DNA from: Virgibacillus_P tibetensis
GTDB taxonomy: Bacteria; Bacillota; Bacilli; Bacillales; Amphibacillaceae
NCBI RefSeq assembly: GCF_036026595.1
Contig: NZ_JARZFX010000008.1
Span: 62,001 to 126,000, forward strand
DNA length: 64,000 nucleotides
Direction: 5' to 3'
Both the position numbers and the translations under genes were made by a program. The notes under the pieces are model-generated. The model saw nothing but the letters and a program-made list of their open reading frames with translations, was not told the DNA's origin and searched no databases. Shown piece by piece: positions 1-8,183 of the stretch (position 1 is the stretch's first letter; every line of letters starts with the position of its first letter).

Positions 1-21
1 TCTATTGTACAGAAAATTGCA

Positions 22-1245
22 TTAAGATGCTTCTTGTTCTGCTATTGTAACTGTATAGCCTAGACTTTCAAGTCGACGTAAGGAATGTCGAACAATGGAT
101 TGTTGTTTCTGTTTATCAAAGTAGTCTTCGCCTAAGTCTACATACATTTCTTTACGTGTTAAGAGATAATAGGAGATACGTAGAATGGCGTGTGCCACTA
201 CGATTCCTGCGCGTTTCTTACCTTTCCGTGCTGCGGTTCGTCGGTAAAGTGCGCCAAGATAGTTTTTAGATCCCCTTACAGAATGGGCTGCTTCGATTAA
301 AGCTGATTTTAAGTATTTGTTTCCGTTTTTGGTTTTAGACTTTTTCCTTTTTCCTGCGCTTTCGTTATTTCCAGGAACTAATCCAGCCCATGAACACATC
401 TGAGATGCACTAGGGAATTGGTTCTTAATATCTGTTCCAAGTTCAGCTAGCATTTGTTCAGCCATCCGAGTTGCAATGCCAGGAATAGAATCCAATCTCT
501 CAATATCATCTTGATATTTGCATACTCTATCAGCTACTTCTTGATCTAACATCTCAATTTGGTCTGATAAAAAATCAATGTGTTTTAAGATCGTTTTTAT
601 CATGAGCCTTTGATGAGGGCTGATATAGCCTTTTAGTGCTAATTGGAGTTCATCTTTTTTCTTTTTCATAGTACGTCGAGCGAAGTTCGCAAGTATTTCC
701 GGATCATCTTCACCATCAGCTATCGCATTAAGCATATCCCGGGCAGAAACACCCATGATGTCTGAAACAACAGAACCTAATTTAATGTTAGCTCCTTCTA
801 GTACCTTTTGAATTCGATTATGTTGCCTAGCACGTTCTTCAATAATGCTTCGACGATACCGAACAAGTTCACGAAGTTCTCGCTGGTTTCTGTCAGGGAT
901 ATAACTAGCTTTTAGTAAACCATGACGGAGTAGTTTCGCTATCCATTCTGCATCTTTGACATCCGTTTTTCTTCCAGGAACAGACTTAATGTGTTGAGCA
1001 TTTACGACAAGAAACTCTATGTCTTCTGATTCTAGTAAGTTAACAATTGGTTTCCAGTAAACACTCGTGCTTTCCATAGCAACGTGGGTACACCTATGCT
1101 CCTTGATCCAATCAATCATCTGAATAAGAAACAACGTCTTAGTAGAAAATGTTTCAATCTCCTTTCCTTCTGGAGTTACGATACAGGCAGTAATGTTGTC
1201 TTTATGGACATCCATACCACAGGCTCTTTCAATGATTATATCCAT
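22..1245 (-). CDS. IS110-family transposase (DEDD type)
   Basis: A 407-residue transposase. The N-terminal RuvC-like DEDD domain opens with GMDVHKDNITA (first acidic residue near position 12), followed by a helical middle. The C-terminal Transposase_20 region contains the IPGIA and CSWAGLVPGNNESAGK segments typical of IS110. IS110 enzymes recombine a circular dsDNA intermediate into a target chosen by a bridge RNA. The length is normal and the frame is open, so it may be active. The gene lies at the window edge, so the element's end next to the stop codon cannot be delimited. The long non-coding stretch upstream of its start is described separately. Confidence 0.93.
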   Translation of the reverse strand: MDIIIERACGMDVHKDNITACIVTPEGKEIETFSTKTLFLIQMIDWIKEHRCTHVAMESTSVYWKPIVNLLESEDIEFLVVNAQHIKSVPGRKTDVKDAEWIAKLLRHGLLKASYIPDRNQRELRELVRYRRSIIEERARQHNRIQKVLEGANIKLGSVVSDIMGVSARDMLNAIADGEDDPEILANFARRTMKKKKDELQLALKGYISPHQRLMIKTILKHIDFLSDQIEMLDQEVADRVCKYQDDIERLDSIPGIATRMAEQMLAELGTDIKNQFPSASQMCSWAGLVPGNNESAGKRKKSKTKNGNKYLKSALIEAAHSVRGSKNYLGALYRRTAARKGKKRAGIVVAHAILRISYYLLTRKEMYVDLGEDYFDKQKQQSIVRHSLRRLESLGYTVTIAEQEAS

Positions 1246-1555
1246 TGAAAAAACATCCTTTCTACGGCATATATTATTGGAGGCTGGTGCAACAACCAGA
1301 ACAGGGATTAATCTACCATGAGTGCTTCCCGAAAGGGAGCGACAGTCAGTGATGCACCGTGGTCGAAGGAGTCAGACTAACGGATGGGCTCTCACGCACC
1401 ATAGTTGATCGACCTTCCTCATCCAGCCGTAGAATCAGTATCGACGCAGCGAATCATTTTCATTCTCTGTGGTGTAGCGCTGGTCTTGCGCTACATGAAT
1501 GACTAACGGGTGCGTTACTACAATAAGTCGTGACGTTTTTTTAGTAACGAGGCAG
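1246..1555 (-). ncRNA. IS110 non-coding end, candidate bridge RNA
   Basis: About 300 bases without coding potential lie directly upstream of the IS110 transposase start, where IS110-group elements encode the bridge RNA. Hairpins are visible: 1284-1288 with 1295-1299, GCTTCCC-GAAA-GGGAGC at 1324-1340, and GTAGCGC/GCGCTAC at 1474-1494. The region is richer in GC than its surroundings. The outer border of the element is not certain; an inverted repeat around a T-run near 1510-1550 may mark it. What I see is the position, length and hairpins; the bridge-RNA role is inferred from the family. Confidence 0.45.
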
Positions 1556-1660
1556 TTTTTTTGAATAAGAATAAGTACCAGAATGAGCGTTTTATTAATA
1601 CTTAAATACAATGAATAAACTCCTTTATCAGTTGGAAATATAAAGACGAGGTGGTTAAAA

Positions 1661-2143
1661 TTGAAGAAGTATGCGGTTATAATAGTTAGTTTAGTTGCTA
1701 TGTTGAATGTTTAACCGAATAATACCATTGCTAAAGAATATACACTATCTGCTGATTGTAAAGAAGAAATCGAGCAAAGACATAATCAATTTCTCGATAG
1801 TGTGTTTGATGATGTATTAAATACTTATAAGTATTTGAATACGGAAAAAGATGATGACAATGTATTTTATTTCACTATGGAGGACCTATTTCATATAATC
1901 ACTTTAATTGGTGAATCAAATGAAAGTATTGATAGTTTGAATCAGTTTTTTATTGGCAAAAGTATGGGAGAACGTCGAATTTATTTTTTTGGGGAACCAA
2001 AATATTCTTATCTATTGTATAAAGACACGTCTCATAATAATGTAATGGTAAAACTTAAGAGAGTGGGTGGTAAATGGGTAGAAATTGGAAAGAAAGTGAA
2101 AAATGGAAAAGTAATTGAATTAGACCAACCAAAATGCAACTAA
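1661..2143 (+). pseudogene. secreted protein gene with stop codon in the signal peptide
   Basis: A good ribosome binding site (GAGGTGG) precedes a TTG at 1661 that starts a signal peptide (LKKYAVIIVSLVAMLNV). A TAA at 1712-1714 then interrupts the frame. The same frame continues for more than 140 codons to 2143 through a soluble domain with no family I recognise. Reading from an internal GTG at 1802 would give a 113-residue cytoplasmic product, but that start has no convincing ribosome binding site. Most likely it is a recently inactivated extracytoplasmic protein. A sequencing error or stop-codon readthrough could also explain it. Confidence 0.55.
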
Positions 2144-2240
2144 TCCACTAACTGGTGCAATAATGGAATAGAATTGTATGGGAATCAGGGGCATTTTATG
2201 AAATACTATTTATAGTAATAAGTAACGGAGGGTTTGAAAA

Positions 2241-2552
2241 ATGGGTATAAAAAGGAAGTTAGGAATATTAGTATTAATGTGTACTGCTGCTTTTACGTTT
2301 ATTGGGTTTGCACAAAAAGAGCCATACAGTCTAGATGGAGTTGTTGATTCTGTATGGGGTAAATATAAAGTGCAAAGTACCCAAGTTGGTGAATTTGGGG
2401 AATCTAGTGAAAGAGAACCTGCAATTTTCGTAGATGTTTATGATAAAAATGATATACCAAAAGTTGAGAAGTACCTAGAAGATAATTTATCTAAAGATGA
2501 TTTAGCAAAATATGAAATAAATGTGTTTTCTAATAAGGGAATACATTATTAA
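2241..2552 (+). CDS. small secreted protein, unknown function
   Basis: 103 residues preceded by GGAGGG at a good distance from the ATG. Residues 4-24 form a signal peptide (KRKLGILVLMCTAAFTFIGFA). The mature part is a short, charged alpha/beta domain ending in NVFSNKGIHY. I do not recognise a family. It sits between a broken secreted-protein gene and a small membrane-protein gene, all on the same strand, which suggests a set of small envelope proteins. The neighbourhood is full of insertion elements, so these may be accessory genes. Confidence 0.65.
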   Translation: MGIKRKLGILVLMCTAAFTFIGFAQKEPYSLDGVVDSVWGKYKVQSTQVGEFGESSEREPAIFVDVYDKNDIPKVEKYLEDNLSKDDLAKYEINVFSNKGIHY

Positions 2553-2669
2553 ATCAGTTTTCAACTAACTGGTGCTTTTCTTGAAAAAAGGAACAGCACC
2601 CTTATTACGTTAATGTCGAAGGTTAGTTGAGATAGTTAGATAATAAAGGTTATTCAGGAGGTGGGGAAT

Positions 2670-2930
2670 ATGTTCTGGTTAACATACGGAGTAATACCTG
2701 TAATCATTATCGTCATCATTAATTTAATATTATATAAATTTGTTAACAAGCTAAAATACTTATTTTCTATATTTCCTGTTCTTCTAACGCTGTATTTTTT
2801 CATAAGGTTTCTGGACAGTCCTCATAGTCTAGAAGGTGCTTATGAGTTTATTTGGGGAACGACTTCTTTTGGTGTCGGCGTTATTAGTTTTGTTTTCACG
2901 AAACTGTTAGAGAAGATCTTATTCAATTAA
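2670..2930 (+). CDS. small membrane protein, three predicted TM segments
   Basis: 86 residues starting at ATG 2670, which is eight bases from the CAGGAGG ribosome binding site; the upstream in-frame GTG at 2661 overlaps that site. Three hydrophobic stretches (about residues 2-22, 28-48 and 58-80) suggest a small integral membrane protein. No family is recognised. The strand and spacing match the secreted protein before it, and a hairpin terminator follows at 2951. Confidence 0.6.
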   Translation: MFWLTYGVIPVIIIVIINLILYKFVNKLKYLFSIFPVLLTLYFFIRFLDSPHSLEGAYEFIWGTTSFGVGVISFVFTKLLEKILFN

Positions 2931-2950
2931 ATGGTGCAATAGTTGAAAAA

Positions 2951-2977
2951 AGCAACGCTGTTATAATATGCGTTGCT
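2951..2977. terminator. hairpin terminator between convergent genes
   Basis: AGCAACGC pairs with GCGTTGCT around an 11-base loop, followed by CTTTAATATT. It lies between the end of the small membrane gene (+) and the end of the recombinase (-). Confidence 0.6.
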
Positions 2978-2987
2978 CTTTAATATT

Positions 2988-3691
2988 CTAGAAATATTTT
3001 CTATAAAACTCTTGCCGTAGTCTACCACTTAGTTCTGCATAAATTCTTGTAGTTTCACTTTTTTCGTGACCTAGCAGACTTTGAATAACTTCTAGTGGGG
3101 CACCATTATTTAACAGGTGCGTTGCGTAACTATGCCTTAACTGGTGAGGGTGAATGGTTTTATTTATTCCTGCTCTTTTGGATATTCGTTTAATTATATA
3201 CCTCATCTGAGCAATGCTCATTCTATGTGGAGAGCGTTCTGTAGCAAAGATTGCTGGATCATTATCGAATCTGCTATCTAGATATTTCTTAAGCCAAATA
3301 TCGCAACGGATATTAAAGTACACTTCTCGTTCCTTATCTCCTTTACCACGAACAATAGCAGATTGATTTCCCCAATTAATACTATTTCGATCCAAAGAAA
3401 CAATTTCTCCTATTCGACAACCAGTAGAAAACATGAATTCAAATAAGGCTTTTTCCATTGGAGAAAAGCAAGCGTCCCTTAAATATTCGATTTCTCTTTC
3501 AGTAAGAAAATTCGGAATGCGTTTTCCTACTCTTGGTTCCTTTATTTTACTAGCAGGATTTAACTCAATGATCCCTTCTTCGTGTAGCCAACGAAATAGG
3601 GAACGTATAAATCTAATACGGTGTGACAAACTTGAAGGTTTTAAATTATTACTTGATTCAGCTAAATAATTCTTCAGTTGTATGGAGGATA
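2988..3691 (-). pseudogene. tyrosine recombinase (XerC/D-like), C-terminal part
   Basis: This is the larger piece of an integrase broken by an IS3-family insertion. It carries the end of the core-binding domain and the whole catalytic domain: the Arg of STGCRIGEI, HPHQLRHSYATHLL (H-x-x-R), LLGHEKSETT (His) and the Tyr of TRIYAELS. The first residues of the open frame as it now reads (before SSIQLKNYL) come from the inserted IS, not from the recombinase. Joining this piece to 5170-5320 with one copy of the 3-bp target duplication restores an open frame of 283 residues. The intact protein would have been a phage- or integron-type recombinase. Confidence 0.9.
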
Positions 3692-3761
3692 GGTTACACT
3701 TAGTTGGACAGAAAAAATAAGGGCAAGTAGAATTATAAACAATGAGTGAGGAGAATCTACT

Positions 3762-4297
3762 ATGTCCCAAAAAAGAAGAACGTTTACAACTGATTTCAAA
3801 AAGCAAGTGGTAGCTTTATATGAAAGTGGGAAAAGTCGCCAAGATATTGTCAGTGAATATGAATTAACTGCATCTGCTTTAGATAGGTGGATTGCTGTAT
3901 TTGGCATTTAGTTTTTGTATGAAATGGCAATCGGCATTATAAGTATGGCAGTATATATATTCATACCCAAAGTAACTTGACATGGAGCCTCTGTGGTAAA
4001 GGTCAAGGGCAATAGGGCAAGGGTTGGTCTTGCTTGGCAAATTAGCCTACCGCCACCACTTCTCCATGTAAAGTTGTATTTATACAGGATTTATTGCATA
4101 CGCCCGATTGCCAAATGGTACATTTTTTAAATGCCATTAACAGGATTGCGCAATTTCAACAGTCTGGATCTTTTAAAGAAAAGGACAATCGAAGCCCTAA
4201 AGAGCAAGAGTTGATGGAATTAAAAAAAAGAAATAAACAGCTAGAAATGGAAGTCGATATTTTAAAGCAAGCCGCGCTGATCATGGGACGAAAATAG
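3762..4297 (+). pseudogene. IS3 OrfA split by a small non-coding element
   Basis: The first half (3762-3895) encodes the helix-turn-helix start MSQKRRTFTTDFKKQ through ALDRWI. The second half (4150-4297) continues with QFQQSGSFKEKDNRS and a leucine-zipper-like helix ending QAALIMGRK. Removing 3896-4142 and one copy of the GGATTGC duplication rejoins them in frame as 93 residues, the usual OrfA length. The interruption puts a stop codon at 3909-3911, so the helix-turn-helix is cut off from the zipper. Confidence 0.88.
3896..4142. mobile_element. 247-bp non-coding mobile element, copy 1
   Basis: The element inserted in IS3 orfA with a 7-bp duplication GGATTGC (3889-3895 and 4143-4149). Its ends are long imperfect inverted repeats: TGTATTTGGCATTTA against TGTTAATGGCATTTA, with TGGCAATCGG also mirrored further in. 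The sequence matches 38092-38338 base for base as far as I can read. The centre (about 3976-4074) can fold: ACATGGAG at 3980-3987 pairs with CTCCATGT at 4062-4069, GTGGT with ACCAC, and GCAAG with CTTGC. It has no coding potential. It looks like a MITE-type passenger whose conserved cargo is a structured RNA. Confidence 0.85.
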
Positions 4298-4299
4298 AT

Positions 4300-5157
4300 G
4301 TGATTGAAAGAAATCGACAGAAATATTCGGTATCAGCATTGTGCGAAGTCCTTCAATTAGCTCGGAGCACTTTTTACTATGAAACAGAAATAGCAGCCCA
4401 AAAAAAACATAAAAAAGCTGCAGAAGAACAAAAATTAAAAGAAGAAATACGATTGATTTTCAACAAAAACCGTCAAGTATACGGAACTCGTAAAATTAAA
4501 GATGCCCTATTTAAAGCAGGTCATACGGTCTCCAGACATCGCATAGGTAGGTTCATGAGGGAACTTGGGATTCAATCGAAATATGCACAAGCGTCCTACA
4601 AGCCAATGATCTCCCGACCAAATGAAGAATCCATTGGAAACGTGTTACACCGGGAATTTCAAGTAGATGAAGAGATGTCTGTGTTGGTCAGTGACTTAAC
4701 TTATGTCAAAGTAGGCAAACATTGGAACTACGTCTGTTTTTTAATAGATTTATATAATAGAGAAATAGTTGGTTACAGCGCTGGTGAGCGCAAAGACGCA
4801 GCTTTAGTTCAACGTGCCTTTGCGACAGTCAAACGTCCATTAGGAAATGTGAAATTATTTCATACAGATCGTGGATCTGAATTTAAGAACGTTGGTATCG
4901 ATGAATTATTAAGTAACTATCAGATTAAACGCTCTCTGAGCCATAAAGGGAATCCTTATGATAATGCGGTGGCCGAAGCGACATTTAAGATACTAAAAAC
5001 AGAATTAATCAACGGAACGCACTTTCTTACCCTTGAACAGCTCGCTCTTGAACTTTTTGATTATGTTAATTGGTACAATAATATCCGATCACACAGCACA
5101 CTTGGTTACCTAAGTCCGGTAACATATCGAAATTTAGCCCTTAAAAAAGTTGTTTGA
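4300..5157 (+). CDS. IS3-family transposase OrfB (DDE integrase)
   Basis: 285 residues with the HTH_21 segment (RQVYGTRKIKDAL) and an rve integrase core. The catalytic acids are visible in order: Asp of SDLTYVKV, Asp of HTDRGSEF and Glu of NAVAEATFK. It starts two bases after the orfA stop, the usual IS3 arrangement in which OrfAB is made by a -1 frameshift. OrfB is intact but its OrfA partner is broken, so the full fusion transposase cannot be produced from this copy. Confidence 0.92.
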   Translation: MIERNRQKYSVSALCEVLQLARSTFYYETEIAAQKKHKKAAEEQKLKEEIRLIFNKNRQVYGTRKIKDALFKAGHTVSRHRIGRFMRELGIQSKYAQASYKPMISRPNEESIGNVLHREFQVDEEMSVLVSDLTYVKVGKHWNYVCFLIDLYNREIVGYSAGERKDAALVQRAFATVKRPLGNVKLFHTDRGSEFKNVGIDELLSNYQIKRSLSHKGNPYDNAVAEATFKILKTELINGTHFLTLEQLALELFDYVNWYNNIRSHSTLGYLSPVTYRNLALKKVV

Positions 5158-5169
5158 TTTAGTGTTGAC

Positions 5170-5320
5170 ATACCATGGTTGTTATCTTACTTATATTGAT
5201 ATTTCCAAAGTAATCCATAAGTAGCTTTGCTTGCAGCCTATAAGCTTTTAAAGTTTGTGCTGAAAAACCCTCAATTCTCTTATCTGCCTCATAACTCATT
5301 GCAGCATCCGATAATAACAT
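5170..5320 (-). pseudogene. tyrosine recombinase, N-terminal fragment
   Basis: Reading the minus strand from ATG 5320 behind AGGGAGTG gives MLLSDAAMSYEADKRIEG and continues FSAQTLKAYRLQAKLLMDYF, a SAM-like core-binding start. It runs into the IS3 end at 5172. Fused through one ATA duplication to 2988-3688 it continues in frame into SSIQLKNYLAESS. This is therefore the missing N terminus of the recombinase and fixes the IS insertion point. Confidence 0.87.
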
Positions 5321-5524
5321 AACTGCTCACTCCCTAAAATATTATTATCAACATCTTTACCACTAAGTTGAATAAAATAAGTTTTTAAAATATTCGGGTG
5401 GATTGAGTAGAATTTAATGTTAGAATTAAGATATGTTATTGAGCTAACGCAGCAAAATAGTTGAAGAAGAAAAAATTTATTCATTGTTGAACCAGTAAGT
5501 AACTTCTGATTGGGGAGTGACAAA

Positions 5525-6376
5525 GTGAGCATAGCTGTAAAAAAAGAATTAGCAGAGAGATTGGAAAATGCAGAAATAGACGCTTTGAGTTCTAGACTAA
5601 CAGAGATACAAAAAATTGATAGAAACCCAATGAGTGTGGAGATTAAAAAGTTTGGAAATGCAACAGCATTTTCAGTAAAGAACATACCAGGTCCATCTTT
5701 TAATACAGTAAAAGGGTTAAATGCAGGTGATGAAAAACATATAGAAAAGATAATAGATTTTTATAAACAAAAAGAGATTCCTGTTCGGTTTGAACTAACT
5801 CCAGCACATACTTCTTCAGAATTGCTAACTTGTCTAAGTGAAGCAGGCTATTATCATAACGATTTTCATACAACTCTTTATACTCAACTCTCAAGAGAAT
5901 TGGTAACTATTAATAAGCTAAATGAACAAAAACTTACAATCCGTAAATTAAAAAGACAGGAATTTGGTACTTTTGCTGAAATCTATATAAAAGGTTTTCA
6001 AATGCCGCCTTTCTTAAAAGACGGAATAGCTCAAAATAATGAAATACTTTATGATAGTGAAAATTGGACATTTTATTTAGCTAGCTATGAAAACGAACCT
6101 GCTGGGATAGGGGTTTTGTTCGTAAACGACCGTATAGCTACTCTCGCTGCGGCGGCTACCATTCCATCTTTAAGAAATAAAGGAATACACGCTGCTTTAA
6201 TTGAACACCGAATCCTTCAAGCTAATCAACTAGAATGTGATTTAATTGTGGGACAAGCGAAATTTGGTTCCGTCAGTCAAAATAATATGGAAAGAGCAGG
6301 ATTAAGTATAGCTTATACAAAAGCAATATGGAATAAAAAAAAGGTTCTCATTCAACAAACGGGTGCAAGAGTTTGA
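5525..6376 (+). CDS. GNAT-family N-acetyltransferase
   Basis: 283 residues from GTG 5525, seven bases after GGGGAG. The N-terminal half is a degenerate GNAT-like domain. The C-terminal half (about 140-283) holds an acetyl-CoA-binding motif A region, ATIPSLRNKGIHAALIEH. GNAT enzymes move an acetyl group from acetyl-CoA to amines. The acceptor cannot be told from sequence. The gene is divergent from the recombinase fragment and monocistronic. Confidence 0.8.
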   Translation: MSIAVKKELAERLENAEIDALSSRLTEIQKIDRNPMSVEIKKFGNATAFSVKNIPGPSFNTVKGLNAGDEKHIEKIIDFYKQKEIPVRFELTPAHTSSELLTCLSEAGYYHNDFHTTLYTQLSRELVTINKLNEQKLTIRKLKRQEFGTFAEIYIKGFQMPPFLKDGIAQNNEILYDSENWTFYLASYENEPAGIGVLFVNDRIATLAAAATIPSLRNKGIHAALIEHRILQANQLECDLIVGQAKFGSVSQNNMERAGLSIAYTKAIWNKKKVLIQQTGARV

Positions 6377-6455
6377 TAAGGTGTTGGTGATTTTCTACCT
6401 GTTCTTATTAAGCTAACTAGCAGTATTGTATGATAATGGATAGGGGGTATCTTTT

Positions 6456-6941
6456 ATTAAAAAAGAAAAAATTTTCGCAATAGTAATCAGTGTTATCTTG
6501 ATACCGATATTTTGGATATGTAATATAATGAACCCAGCACCTGGTCAAACATCGGGGAATGGGAACCCTGCAATTTTATTATTAGGTGTTATTTTAATTA
6601 TGTTTTGCTGTCTAGTGTATTTATGGAATAAAATTTTAAATGATTACACTATCAAACCTCTTGTATTATCTATTGGAGTTTCAATTACCCTTATTCACAT
6701 AGTGATTTCAATCTTATATCAAAGAAATGCCTTTCTAAATTATCGAGATGTTTTGACGGAAACTTACAAAAAAGATTTTGGATTTGTGGATTGGCAGTAT
6801 ATTGAGAGCATCACTTCTTTTTTGTCTATACACGTTAATAAGCAATACTTTAATTTAAACACATACTTTATGTTTTTATCTGCCTCCATTCTCCTTTCTC
6901 TCATAGCCTATTTTGGTAAAAAGTTAAGAAATGGTTGGTGA
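6456..6941 (+). CDS. membrane protein, unknown function, probable ATT start
   Basis: A hydrophobic protein with about four membrane segments. The frame opens well before the first usable TTG (6498). An ATT at 6456 lies seven bases after AGGGGG and gives IKKEKIFAIVISVILIPIFW, a natural first membrane helix with a positive N terminus. Starting at TTG 6498 would cut that helix and has no ribosome binding site. I therefore favour the rare ATT start, or a mutated ATG. No family recognised. Confidence 0.5.
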   Translation: MKKEKIFAIVISVILIPIFWICNIMNPAPGQTSGNGNPAILLLGVILIMFCCLVYLWNKILNDYTIKPLVLSIGVSITLIHIVISILYQRNAFLNYRDVLTETYKKDFGFVDWQYIESITSFLSIHVNKQYFNLNTYFMFLSASILLSLIAYFGKKLRNGW

Positions 6942-6965
6942 TAAAGGTCTTCTTCAACTAAATGT

Positions 6966-6990
6966 GCGATTGCGGAACAAGTGCAATCGC
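6966..6990. terminator. hairpin after membrane-protein gene
   Basis: GCGATTGC pairs with GCAATCGC around a nine-base loop, followed by TTCTTGT. The short T-run makes it a weak intrinsic terminator. Confidence 0.45.
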
Positions 6991-7086
6991 TTCTTGTGCT
7001 AAGAAGGAGAATACTTTAAGAAGAAACCAACAAAAATGTAAAAAGTATTAGACATATTTGTTGGTTCCTTTATAATTGGAAATGTA

Positions 7087-7105
7087 AAATGTTTTATACA
7101 TTTTG
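7087..7105. promoter_or_regulatory. inverted repeat ahead of the Xre regulator, candidate operator
   Basis: AAAATGT and ACATTTT form an inverted repeat with a five-base spacer, about 25 bases before the TTG start of the Xre regulator. Small Xre repressors often autoregulate through such sites; the assignment is inferred. A wider inverted repeat (AACCAACAAA near 7025 against TTTGTTGGTT near 7065) lies just upstream. Confidence 0.4.
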
Positions 7106-7130
7106 AGGCGATAAAGGAGATTAAAGATTA

Positions 7131-7340
7131 TTGAAAAATAATATAAAAGTGAGTAGAAAATCTTTGAAATTGTCGCAAGAGGATTTAGCTAATCAGTGTA
7201 ATGTTACACGCCAAACAATTAATGCTATTGAAAATAATAAATATGACCCCACACTATCATTAGCGTTTAACTTAGCACGTAATCTTCGTACAACGGTTGA
7301 TGAGTTATTTATTTTTGAGGATGAGGAAAAGACAAAATAA
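7131..7340 (+). CDS. Xre-family HTH regulator (YozG-like size)
   Basis: 69 residues, almost entirely one HTH_3 domain: SRKSLKLSQEDLANQC, then the recognition helix in VTRQTINAIENNKYDP, ending DELFIF. TTG start with GGAG upstream. In Bacillaceae such short regulators commonly sit next to a small membrane-protein gene. Here that downstream gene is decayed (7364-7855). Confidence 0.85.
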   Translation: MKNNIKVSRKSLKLSQEDLANQCNVTRQTINAIENNKYDPTLSLAFNLARNLRTTVDELFIFEDEEKTK

Positions 7341-7363
7341 AAGGATGGGAAATAGATGTTATT

Positions 7364-7855
7364 ATGAAAAATAGAAGTATTATCTATGTAATATTGTTGC
7401 TTTAAATGCAAATTGCGTATTTTGGACTGTATAAATGGTTTGTTAATGGTGAATTAAGACTTGATACAATTATTTTCTTTTCCATTTTAATTACATATTT
7501 GTTTAATTACATAGCTAATGGAAGAACAGAAATTTAAGACCAAGATGAAAGAGAAGATTATCTATCTAAAAAGGCATCAGGGTGACTCTTATTTTAGTTT
7601 AGTTTAGTTGTCTGCTAAGAAATAATATTATTTGTAACTGAAGGTACTGGGATGCTTATGGATTGGAAGAACATCCCTCTGGTCATCTGCTTTTCATTAA
7701 GTTTAGTCATTTATCCGATGGTTAGAGCAATTATATTTGTGAATAATTTGGATTATCACCACGTTATCGGAATACTTAGTTTTCATAGTTAGCATTCTTT
7801 TTTTTGGGTTTAATTTCTATAGATTACAGAACAAGTAGAGCAGACAATTAACTGA
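7364..7855 (+). pseudogene. degenerate membrane-protein gene (DUF2178-like)
   Basis: Downstream of the Xre regulator, fragments of one hydrophobic protein can be read with several stops: KNRSIIYVILLL, then FGLYKWFVNGELRLDTIIFF, then DQDEREDYLSKKASG, then a later part with DWKNIPLVICFSLSLVIYP. The DxDERE pattern after a helical hairpin resembles DUF2178-type partners of Xre regulators. At least three stop codons or frame changes make it a pseudogene. Confidence 0.5.
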
Positions 7856-7867
7856 CTCATCTTTTTG

Positions 7868-8183
7868 TGAATATTGCCATCATGTAGATCCAGCCCTGCC
7901 ATCTTTTTGATCCACTAAGATAGATTGTTGAAAATAGGTTTGCAGGCCTATTTGGGGGTCTTGACAAGGAGCCTCTGTGGTAATAATTTTTGGCAATAAA
8001 CGGCAGCTAGGAGCTTGCCTGGCATGAAAGCCTATCATTACCTCTTCTCCTTGTTAAGACCGTTTCCAAATTTTTATATCAGGTCAATAGTACTGGATCT
8101 CTTCATGGCAGAGGAGGATCAAAATGATGTCCTAAGTGGATCAATTTTATGGCACAGGTGGTTCATTTCAATGGCAATATTCA
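7868..8183. mobile_element. non-coding element with the same RNA core, divergent ends (copy 3)
   Basis: Long inverted ends: TGAATATTGCCAT at 7868-7880 mirrors ATGGCAATATTCA at 8171-8183, and TTGATCCACT at 7907-7916 mirrors 8135-8144 at exactly the same distance (39 bases) from each border. TTTTG flanks both sides (7863-7867, 8184-8188). The ends differ from the 247-bp elements, but the middle (about 7970-8058) shares GGAGCCTCTGTGGTAA and related blocks with them. The outer stem is preserved by compensatory change: ACAAGGAG at 7974-7981 pairs with CTCCTTGT at 8047-8054. A 68-codon frame inside it is not credible as a gene. Confidence 0.7.

Larger units (their letters stand above)
3692..5169 (+). 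mobile_element. IS3-family insertion sequence, itself interrupted
   Basis: The element interrupts a recombinase gene and is bordered by a 3-bp direct repeat ATA (3689-3691 and 5170-5172). Its ends are imperfect inverted repeats (GGTTACACTTAGTTGGACA at the left; GTCAACACTAAATCAAACA when the right end is read inward). It encodes a two-gene OrfA/OrfB transposase. Without the 247-bp insertion and its 7-bp duplication in orfA the element would be about 1.22 kb, a usual IS3-family size. Because orfA is split, this copy should not move by itself. Confidence 0.88.

Noticed and set aside
3674..3907. Minus-strand 77-codon frame and the N-terminal extension of the recombinase frame
   Set aside because: Both arise from reading the IS3 left end on the wrong strand; the true recombinase N terminus is at 5170-5320.
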